Virus record (IMG/VR): IMGVR_UViG_3300025305_000077
Location: 1 to 32,103 of that record
Origin: a virus
Strand: one strand, 5' to 3'
Length of the DNA stretch: 32,103 nucleotides
Below the pieces are notes generated by a model. It was given only the letters and a program-made list of their open reading frames with translations. It searched no databases and was not told the origin of the DNA. Below are positions 1 through 5,797 of this stretch, piece by piece. Position numbers and translations under genes: made by a program. The stretch's first letter is position 1. Each line of letters starts with the position of its first letter.

Positions 1-1
1 A

Positions 2-700
2 GATTCTGCTTCTGTTGAGTCTTACGTGAACTCAAAACTCGGAAGTACGCTCTTGGAGGAGCGAGAAATCGAAGCTTTGCGTGATTTGCAGAACAGACCC
101 TTCTGGAAAGACCTTCAAAAGCAATTTTCTGAAGACGAATTGCAATCCCTTCTCTACCACTGGGGCAGAATTATCACCCAATTCCGCGATGACGTACTTC
201 CAACGGAAGAATTGCAGATAATTGACGCTATCAAACTCGAAATTTTGATGAACCGCGCCCTAATAGGCCAACAAACCAACATGAAAGACATTCAAAGCTA
301 CGAAGAATTGGTAACAGTCGAGAAGGCCAAAGCCTTAGAGATACAAGATAAGGACTATATCTTTAGTTTAGAGCGCCAAGTTGCCGTTTGTAGAGCCGCC
401 CAAGAGTCTTTAACCCGCGAATACAAAGATTTGCAAACAAAAAAGGCTTCCATGCTCAAAGATTTGAAGGCTACCCGTGAACAACGCATTAAAAGACTAG
501 AAGATTCTAAACAAACCTTTATTGGATGGGTAAGAAATCTCATGTCTAACCCCGAAGCTAGGCGTTCAATTGGTATTCAAATGGAAAAAATGCGTCTAGC
601 AACCGACAAGGAGGCTGCAAGGCTGTCTGAATATCACAAATACGAAGACGGAACAATAGATCAACCATTTTTAACGCCCAATAGCGTTAAGGAAGACTAA
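2..700 (+). CDS. Coiled-coil protein of unknown function (5' end outside window)
   Basis: The reading frame is open to the first bases of the window, so the gene probably starts upstream; a GTG at 26 is the first internal start candidate but has no good ribosome site. The visible part (224 residues from GTG 26) is almost wholly helical and charged. Residues about 80-165 are rich in Glu, Lys, Gln and Arg with heptad-like spacing, which suggests a coiled coil. There is no signal peptide or membrane segment. It ends in TAATG, sharing one base with the sulfotransferase-like gene, so the two are probably translationally coupled. I do not recognise the family. A small terminase subunit is possible from its size and helical character and because the large terminase lies in the same gene series, but five kilobases of accessory genes intervene and no helix-turn-helix is obvious. 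Confidence 0.75.
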   Translation, partial: DSASVESYVNSKLGSTLLEEREIEALRDLQNRPFWKDLQKQFSEDELQSLLYHWGRIITQFRDDVLPTEELQIIDAIKLEILMNRALIGQQTNMKDIQSYEELVTVEKAKALEIQDKDYIFSLERQVAVCRAAQESLTREYKDLQTKKASMLKDLKATREQRIKRLEDSKQTFIGWVRNLMSNPEARRSIGIQMEKMRLATDKEAARLSEYHKYEDGTIDQPFLTPNSVKED

Positions 701-1440
701 TGAAAACTGATTTGATTGTCAGTATGCATCGTACTGGACATCACGCAGTCGCGGTATGGTTACTACACCAAAGAGAAGGCATAACAGATTTTTCAATCTC
801 AACCATAACTCGCTGGCTGTTTGCTGTTGGTGATGATAGCAATCTCTATATGATGGCCAATAACCCTCTTAAAACTGGCCCCAATGAACATCCCGACAAA
901 GAAAAGCTTCCCTCAATAATTTCCGAAGTTAAACCTGCCGGTTTAATTATTACCCACGAACAAGATAAGATTAACGACACGCTTTTTAAAGCACATAAAT
1001 CCCCCTTTTCCTTTAATGAACCAATAGTAGTTATTCGTGATTTTAGAAACTGGGTAGCAAGCTGTGTCAAGATGGCCCTACGCGATAACAAGATTATCGA
1101 AGATGTTATCAATAACGAAAAGGTTTCTGAATACAAAGACCACCTTCTAAACTATGATAAGCCCGATTGTTACTATATAATATTTAATGATTGGGCTACC
1201 AGCAGACTTTACAGGAAGGCTATTTGCAATGATCTGGGATACACATTCACCGACGCGGCAAAAGACCAACTGTCTATATTTGGAGGTGGAAGCTCTTTTA
1301 CCGGCATGGACTACTTAAAAAATGCCTCCCAAATGGATGTAAACAACCGCTACCAAGAAATAGAAACACATCCATACTACGAAATGATTATGAGTAAACA
1401 CGAAGAAGTATTAAAAATAAGCGATAGTATATTCAAATGA
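700..1440 (+). CDS. Sulfotransferase-like P-loop protein
   Basis: The protein has 246 residues. The N-terminus reads IVSMHRTGHHAVAVWLL (residues 6-22), which matches the place and pattern of the 5'-phosphosulfate-binding loop of PAPS-dependent sulfotransferases (beta strand, R-S/T-G, then W-L). A second strand and helix, VVIRDFRNWVASC (110-122), matches the 3'-phosphate-binding motif (R-D-P-R-x-x-x-x-S). If active it would transfer sulfate from PAPS to a sugar or other hydroxyl in the cytoplasm. The first loop is degenerate (HRTGHH), so a non-catalytic or different P-loop role remains possible. It starts inside the previous stop (TAATG) and overlaps the following GDP-mannose dehydratase by ATGA, so the three form one translational unit. 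The neighbour supports a glycan substrate; this is inference. Confidence 0.6.
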   Translation: MKTDLIVSMHRTGHHAVAVWLLHQREGITDFSISTITRWLFAVGDDSNLYMMANNPLKTGPNEHPDKEKLPSIISEVKPAGLIITHEQDKINDTLFKAHKSPFSFNEPIVVIRDFRNWVASCVKMALRDNKIIEDVINNEKVSEYKDHLLNYDKPDCYYIIFNDWATSRLYRKAICNDLGYTFTDAAKDQLSIFGGGSSFTGMDYLKNASQMDVNNRYQEIETHPYYEMIMSKHEEVLKISDSIFK

Positions 1441-2441
1441 AAAAAGCTGTCATATACGGCGTAACAGGACAAGACGGATCATACCTATCTGAATTACTAC
1501 TTTCCAAAGACTACATAGTATATGGAATAGCCCGTAGAACTTCGGTAAGCAACACTCTCAGAGTAAATCACTTATTAACACAAAAACAGTTTCACTTGAC
1601 TCAGGGCGACGTAACTGACTCTGGAAGCATCTACCGACTCCTGAACGAAGTTCAGCCCGACGAGGTTTACAACCTCGCGGCTCAGTCTCATGTGGGGACA
1701 TCCTTTGACCAGCCGAAATTAACTTGGGACGTAACAGCACAAGGCTGCATGAATATTCTCGAAGTAATTCGTTCGATGGGGAACCGTCCACGGTTCTACC
1801 AAGCAAGTAGCAGCGAAATGTTTGGAGATCAATACAATCTCTATAACAAGGAAAAATACCAAGACGAACAAACAAAATTTAATCCCCAGTCTCCGTATGG
1901 AATAGCAAAGCTGGCCGCTCATCACTCTGTGAGGCTCTACAGGGACTCCTACGGCCTCTTTGCCTGCGGAGGTATTCTGTTCAATCATGAGAGCGAAAGG
2001 CGCGGAGAGAGCTTCGTGACGCGCAAGATAAGCCGCTACGTTGCAGATCTGTACTGGGCGACCCAAGGGGGTCGTAGTATTCCCAACCTTCAACTTGGGA
2101 ATCTAGCTGCTAAACGCGATTGGGGACATGCAGAAGACTATGTAAAAGCTATGTGGTTAATGCTACAGCAAGAAGAACCAATGGATTTTGTAATAGCAAC
2201 CGGAAGTAGTCATTCTATAGAAGATTACTTAAAAGAGGCTTTTCAGTGTATAAATATTAATGAGTGCTTAGATTATGTAGAGATAGACAATAATCTATTA
2301 AGACCTTCTGAAGTTCCATATTTAAGAGGGTTAGCTAGGAAGGCGAAAAGAAGGCTCGATTGGAAACCAGAGATTAGCTTCGAGGGCTTGGTTAACAGAA
2401 TGGTTCAACATGATATACAAAGTTTCAATGGAAATAAATAA
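1437..2441 (+). CDS. gmd: GDP-mannose 4,6-dehydratase
   Basis: This is a short-chain dehydrogenase of the extended family, 334 residues, close to the usual length of Gmd. It converts GDP-D-mannose to GDP-4-keto-6-deoxy-mannose, the precursor of GDP-fucose, GDP-rhamnose and perosamine sugars. The NAD(P) loop GVTGQDGSYL is at residues 8-17, the catalytic S/T-E region ASSSEMFG at 123-130, and the Y-x3-K pair at Y154/K158. NHESERRGESFVTRKI (183-198) is the signature that separates Gmd from other nucleotide-sugar epimerases. The start overlaps the sulfotransferase-like gene by ATGA. The composition is uneven: sampled 60-base blocks in the middle are about 57% GC, while a block near the 3' end is about 27%. 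No fucose or rhamnose synthase is present in the window, so the final sugar must depend on host or other phage enzymes. Confidence 0.95.
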   Translation: MKKAVIYGVTGQDGSYLSELLLSKDYIVYGIARRTSVSNTLRVNHLLTQKQFHLTQGDVTDSGSIYRLLNEVQPDEVYNLAAQSHVGTSFDQPKLTWDVTAQGCMNILEVIRSMGNRPRFYQASSSEMFGDQYNLYNKEKYQDEQTKFNPQSPYGIAKLAAHHSVRLYRDSYGLFACGGILFNHESERRGESFVTRKISRYVADLYWATQGGRSIPNLQLGNLAAKRDWGHAEDYVKAMWLMLQQEEPMDFVIATGSSHSIEDYLKEAFQCININECLDYVEIDNNLLRPSEVPYLRGLARKAKRRLDWKPEISFEGLVNRMVQHDIQSFNGNK

Positions 2442-2673
2442 GAAGGCACTTGAAACCCTCAAGAAGATGGGTATTCAAAAAAGTGTTACTACTAAAAATA
2501 TGTATTTTGTAGATGGTAACGACCCTGATTCTGTTTGCTTTGAGGCTTTTAATAAACTAAAAGACTCAATTGTAGACGAAAAAATAAGTGAAGAGATTGT
2601 TGAATATCTTGAAGAAGACCTGCGCAACGAAGTGAAAGTTACAAAGTTATTGAAAGTTAGACCTTATGCCTAA
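2410..2673 (+). CDS. Small hypothetical protein
   Basis: This is an 87-residue acidic/basic helical protein of unknown function. The frame opens at ATG 2410 inside the end of gmd; a second in-frame ATG at 2428 would give an 81-residue product beginning MEINKKALETLKKMG, which looks like a natural N-terminus. Neither start has a strong ribosome site, so translation probably depends on coupling to gmd. Near residues 24-40 it has a short Thr/Lys-rich then Asp/Asn-rich stretch, followed by a helix rich in Glu. No membrane segment, cysteine cluster or known motif is visible. The stop codon lies inside a short open frame at 2666-2734 that bridges to the next gene. Confidence 0.6.
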   Translation: MIYKVSMEINKKALETLKKMGIQKSVTTKNMYFVDGNDPDSVCFEAFNKLKDSIVDEKISEEIVEYLEEDLRNEVKVTKLLKVRPYA

Positions 2674-2734
2674 CGGCAAAAGACTTAAGGAGGAAAATTT
2701 AAACGACATTTATAAATTAGAAAAGAGGCAGTAA
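2666..2734 (+). CDS. Candidate 22-residue bridging peptide
   Basis: A 22-codon frame starts at ATG 2666, eight bases before the end of the preceding stop codon, and ends in TAATG at 2732-2736, sharing its last base with the next start. It fills the whole gap between two genes, the layout expected of a coupled small gene. The peptide is very polar (Lys, Glu, Asn, Arg). It contains an AAGGAGG run at 2687-2693 with no start codon at a useful distance, so that run is probably just Lys-Glu codons. It may be a real small protein or a leader that passes ribosomes on; chance is not excluded. Confidence 0.3.
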   Translation: MPNGKRLKEENLNDIYKLEKRQ

Positions 2735-3084
2735 TGAAAAAAGTGATTGTATTCCTCTTGTTGTTAAATTTTACCGCAACCATAGCGGTTGGGTATACCA
2801 TTTATAAAAACAACTCGAAAAAGCCATATGAAATAAATATCGAAAGCCCCAGTAAAATAGAAGATGAGCAGTTTAAGGCTAACGTGTATGAAGGCATGAA
2901 CCGACTAATGATGGGCCAAAACATGATCAATCTTAGAATGTTAAGTCTTCACCATTTTGCAAAGCCCCACGGAGAAGATTTTTATGAGCATTGTCCAGAG
3001 TGTCAATTAGAGCAACAAAAAATTCTAGAAGAGCAAAAAAACAATATCACCTTTAGTGCGGGGGTGAACGAATGGACTTTTTGA
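2734..3084 (+). CDS. Small membrane-anchored protein with CPEC motif
   Basis: The protein has 116 residues. Residues 4-22 (after MKK) form one hydrophobic segment, which fits an uncleaved signal anchor or signal peptide; the rest is soluble and would lie outside the membrane if the usual positive-inside rule holds. The middle is Met-rich (residues 54-70). A cluster of possible metal ligands follows: H73, H74, H79, H86, C87 and C90 (CPEC), then a short Gln/Glu helix. There is no lipobox cysteine. The start shares a base with the bridging frame upstream, and the 3' end overlaps the next small membrane protein by 13 bases. I do not recognise the family. Spanin-like or periplasmic roles are possible, but no endolysin is present nearby. 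Confidence 0.65.
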   Translation: MKKVIVFLLLLNFTATIAVGYTIYKNNSKKPYEINIESPSKIEDEQFKANVYEGMNRLMMGQNMINLRMLSLHHFAKPHGEDFYEHCPECQLEQQKILEEQKNNITFSAGVNEWTF

Positions 3085-3275
3085 ACGTAACTAAATTTTT
3101 AATTATTCTCGTATTCTGCACCATCTTTATTTGGGATGTTGCCGTTATGTTTTTTGCTAAAGATCTAAACGCCACAATTAGTTATGCAATATATACAATA
3201 TCTTGTGAACACCCTATAATATCCTTTGCAATTGGTGTTTTATGTGGTCATGTTTTCTGGCCCCTTAAATCGTGA
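3072..3275 (+). CDS. Small two-pass membrane protein
   Basis: The protein has 67 residues and two hydrophobic segments, about residues 7-28 and 46-63, separated by a short polar loop. It ends with GVLCGHVFWPLKS. Small phage membrane proteins with a terminal G-H-h-F-W pattern are common but of unknown function. The size and two-pass layout would also suit a holin, but there is no endolysin neighbour to support that. It begins 13 bases before the end of the preceding gene and ends eight bases before the GAPDH start at 3283, so it lies in the same polycistronic run. Function unknown. Confidence 0.6.
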   Translation: MDFLNVTKFLIILVFCTIFIWDVAVMFFAKDLNATISYAIYTISCEHPIISFAIGVLCGHVFWPLKS

Positions 3276-3282
3276 GAAATAT

Positions 3283-4230
3283 ATGATTAAAGTCGGAGTA
3301 GTTGGATATGGAACAATAGGCAAGCGTGTGGCAGACGCTGTATTGTTGCAAGATGACATGGAACTTGTTGGCATTACCGCAAACACTTATAACTATAGAA
3401 TCAAAACGGCTTACGAAAAGGGAATAAAAATATTTCCAGTAAATTCTTTGCTTAATATGGTTTGGAGTGGAATAGGGGTAGAAGGCGACTTCGATGATTT
3501 AGTTAAGCAGTGTGATGTGGTTGTAGACTGCGCACCAAAAGGCGCTGGCCAAAAAAACAAAGATCGGTACAAATATTGGGGAATCAAAGCGATCTTTCAG
3601 GGAGGAGAAAAGTCAAGCGTAGGAAAGAGCTTTGTTTCTCAATGCAACTATGACGAAGTTCTTGGTTCTGATTTTATAAGGGTGGTTAGCTGTAACACCA
3701 CCGGCCTTTGCAGAACCCTACATGCTGTAGATAAAAGGTATGGTGTTGAAAGTGTTCACGCAACAATAGTAAGAAGGGCTGCTGACCCTTGGGATATATA
3801 TCACGGCCCCATTAATGCTATTGTCCCAACCTTAGAACTTCCTTCGCATCACGGGCCTGATGTTCAGACCGTTCTTCCTCACATAGAGATATTTACCACA
3901 TCTATGACTGTTCCCACAACCGTTATGCATATGCATAGTGTTACAATAGACCTAGCAAAAGAAGCTACTTTGCGCGATGTAATAGAATTGTTTGATAATA
4001 CCGAAAGAGTTCGGATTGTAAAAAACACCGAAGGGATACGATCCACGGCAGAAATAATAGAATATGCAAAAGATTTAGGTCATTCTAGAGGAGACATGCC
4101 AGATATTTGTATCTGGGAAGAAACAGTTGGTATAGCAAAAAACAAACTGTTTTATTTGCAAGCCATTCATCAGGAAAGCAATGTTATTCCAGAAAATATA
4201 GATGCTATTAGAGCAGCTATGGGGAAATAA
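3283..4230 (+). CDS. gap: Archaeal-type (type II) glyceraldehyde-3-phosphate dehydrogenase
   Basis: The 315-residue product matches archaeal phosphorylating NAD(P)-dependent GAPDH along its whole length, not the bacterial/eukaryotic type. The Rossmann loop GVVGYGTIGKRVA is at 5-17, IFQGGEK at 104-110, and the catalytic cysteine is C137 in VVSCNTTGL (134-142). RRAADP is at 164-169, PSHHGPDVQTV at 187-197 and HQESNVIPENIDAIR at 296-310. It would oxidise glyceraldehyde 3-phosphate to 1,3-bisphosphoglycerate, or run in reverse. All hallmark residues I can recall for the family are kept. The C-terminus stops about 20-25 residues earlier than typical archaeal enzymes (about 335-345). An upstream ATG at 3226 is in frame but lies within the previous gene; 3283, eight bases after that gene's stop, gives the standard N-terminus. 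An orphan GAPDH among phage genes is probably an auxiliary metabolic gene. Confidence 0.92.
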   Translation: MIKVGVVGYGTIGKRVADAVLLQDDMELVGITANTYNYRIKTAYEKGIKIFPVNSLLNMVWSGIGVEGDFDDLVKQCDVVVDCAPKGAGQKNKDRYKYWGIKAIFQGGEKSSVGKSFVSQCNYDEVLGSDFIRVVSCNTTGLCRTLHAVDKRYGVESVHATIVRRAADPWDIYHGPINAIVPTLELPSHHGPDVQTVLPHIEIFTTSMTVPTTVMHMHSVTIDLAKEATLRDVIELFDNTERVRIVKNTEGIRSTAEIIEYAKDLGHSRGDMPDICIWEETVGIAKNKLFYLQAIHQESNVIPENIDAIRAAMGK

Positions 4231-4234
4231 GTTT

Positions 4235-4522
4235 ATGAGACGAGATTACAGCGACCCCGTTTACGCCGAATGGAGAAAGAGGGTTTTCTCTAGAGACAAG
4301 CGTAAGTGTCAAATGCCCGGATGTGGATATAAGAAAGCATTAAACGCTCATCACATAAAAAGATGGGCAGATGCTCCATATCTAAGATATGATGTTGATA
4401 ATGGAATTACCCTGTGCTGGAGATGCCACAAGCAAATAACGGGGTCTGAGGCTCAATACGAACCTTTGTTTATGGATTTAGTTAGAAACAACAATGACAA
4501 TACCAACACTGATAGTAAGTAA
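4235..4522 (+). CDS. HNH endonuclease
   Basis: The protein has 95 residues from ATG 4235, which has a GGGGA ribosome site; in-frame bases from 4202 overlap the GAPDH gene and are not needed. It has the zinc-stabilised beta-beta-alpha-metal fold pattern: C25-x4-C30, then AHHIKRWAD with the general-base His at 39/40, N56, and C61-x2-C64-H65 (LCWRCH). It is a complete small HNH domain with almost nothing else. In many phages such a protein sits next to the terminase and helps genome cleavage during packaging (HK97 gp74 is the known case). Here an ERCC4-type nuclease and the terminase follow within 1.5 kb, so the same role is plausible; a free-standing homing nuclease is the alternative. The end overlaps the glycosyltransferase start by 29 bases. 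Confidence 0.88.
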   Translation: MRRDYSDPVYAEWRKRVFSRDKRKCQMPGCGYKKALNAHHIKRWADAPYLRYDVDNGITLCWRCHKQITGSEAQYEPLFMDLVRNNNDNTNTDSK

Positions 4523-5312
4523 AAATAGATCTTGTCAATTAAGACTTCTTCTAGAAAGTCTTTATTTTAATGCTACTGGTATTTTTAAGCCCCATATTGT
4601 ATGGACGGCAACCACGCCAGAGTTTGAAACTGGGTACGAAAAAGTAGAGGCAGAATTTCCTCAAGCCATCTTCACAAGAGAAACGTATCTCTTAGTTGAT
4701 TTCTATCACTTTTTAAAAAAACATCAAGATGGTCATTTTGCTTTGTTCATGGATGATTGTATTTTTTACAAGTCCCTAAGAGTTTCTCCTGAAGAGTTGA
4801 TATCCAAGATGGATAATGATACTTGGTGCTTAAGCTTGCGTCTAGGAAATAACACTACGGAGAATACAGAAAAGCCAATAGTTCCAGTTTCTGAAGATGG
4901 AGATTTTATAAAGTATAAATTCAAGGAGTATAGCCCATACGATAACTACGGTTTTTGTTTTAGCTGGGATGGCGTTATATACAAAACCCAAGATGTTTTG
5001 GATTTATTTGACGATGATGATTTTACCAAAACAACGAACCAGTGGGCGATATTGCCACAGAAGATAGAAAACTTTACACAGAACAATAGAGATAAAATAT
5101 CTAAAAATCTCATATGCTGCCCAAAGCAAAGCCATGTTGTTTCTATGAATTACAACACAACGCACTCTGCCGTTGGGAATTATCATCCAATTGATGAATT
5201 AAACCGTAGGTATATCTATGGCCAAATTATTGACTTTAGTAGTATAGAATTTGAAGATATTGAAGGCACTCATGCTTACAGGGGTTTTTCTATGCGGCAA
5301 CAGCAAACATGA
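4494..5312 (+). CDS. Glycosyltransferase (GT-A fold, GT2-like)
   Basis: The protein has 272 residues. The start TLIVSKNRSCQLRLLLESL (5-23) is the usual first strand and helix of a GT-A nucleotide-sugar transferase. An acidic metal site, FALFMDDCIFYK, lies at 82-93, with D87/D88 in the place of the DXD motif. Later parts contain Tyr/Phe/Trp-rich acceptor-side segments and HPIDELNRRYIYGQ near residue 232. It would transfer a sugar from a nucleotide-sugar donor to an unknown acceptor in the cytoplasm. It lies between two nuclease genes, overlapping the HNH gene by 29 bases and the ERCC4 gene by ATGA. With gmd and the sulfotransferase-like gene it hints at sugar modification of a host glycan, of phage DNA or of virion proteins; the sequence does not say which. 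Confidence 0.78.
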   Translation: MTIPTLIVSKNRSCQLRLLLESLYFNATGIFKPHIVWTATTPEFETGYEKVEAEFPQAIFTRETYLLVDFYHFLKKHQDGHFALFMDDCIFYKSLRVSPEELISKMDNDTWCLSLRLGNNTTENTEKPIVPVSEDGDFIKYKFKEYSPYDNYGFCFSWDGVIYKTQDVLDLFDDDDFTKTTNQWAILPQKIENFTQNNRDKISKNLICCPKQSHVVSMNYNTTHSAVGNYHPIDELNRRYIYGQIIDFSSIEFEDIEGTHAYRGFSMRQQQT

Positions 5313-5797
5313 CACAAAAATATATAATCCTAAAAGACACTAGAGAAAAAAACGGTTGGAATTTTGAATCTTTTGATAGATGTCAAACCGTTGCCAAGTG
5401 GGGTTTAAAGACGGGTGATTATACAGCCAGAGGCTTAGAAAAAGAGCTTGTTATTGAGCGAAAGGCTTCCACGGGTGAATTAGCCATTAACCTCGGAAAA
5501 AAAAGAAAAGCATTCGAGGCTGAAATTGAGCGCATGGCCAACTTTCGTTGGAGGTATATTATTTGTGAATTTTCCATAGACGACCTAATGAACTTCCCCA
5601 AGAACTCAGGGATTCCCAAAAAGCAAATTCAATATGTAAGAATGAATGGTAAATTTATGTGGAAGAAGCTTTGCGAATATCAAGAGAACCACGGAGTTCA
5701 GGTTATCTTTTGTGAAAACAAAGAACACGCAGAAGAAAGAGCAATTATGATATTTGACGAAGTATCGGAGATACTCCTACGTGAGCAATCAAACTGA
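5309..5797 (+). CDS. ERCC4-type (XPF/Mus81-like) nuclease
   Basis: The 162-residue product is an ERCC4 nuclease domain on its own. The core motif is complete: D10 in ILKDTREKNGW, G-D-Y at 36-38 (D37), and the E-R-K triad at 50-52 in LVIERK, followed by the helix KKRKAFEAEIERM (64-76). This family cuts branched or flap DNA structures using divalent metal. There is no helix-hairpin-helix tail, so partner proteins or an unrelated specificity are likely. It starts within the previous stop (ATGA overlap) and overlaps the likely terminase start. The position suggests a role in resolving replication or recombination branches before packaging; that is inference. Confidence 0.9.
   Translation: MTQKYIILKDTREKNGWNFESFDRCQTVAKWGLKTGDYTARGLEKELVIERKASTGELAINLGKKRKAFEAEIERMANFRWRYIICEFSIDDLMNFPKNSGIPKKQIQYVRMNGKFMWKKLCEYQENHGVQVIFCENKEHAEERAIMIFDEVSEILLREQSN

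Noticed and set aside
3226-3282. N-terminal extension of the GAPDH frame
   Set aside because: It lies in the previous membrane-protein gene, and the family's normal N-terminus starts at ATG 3283.
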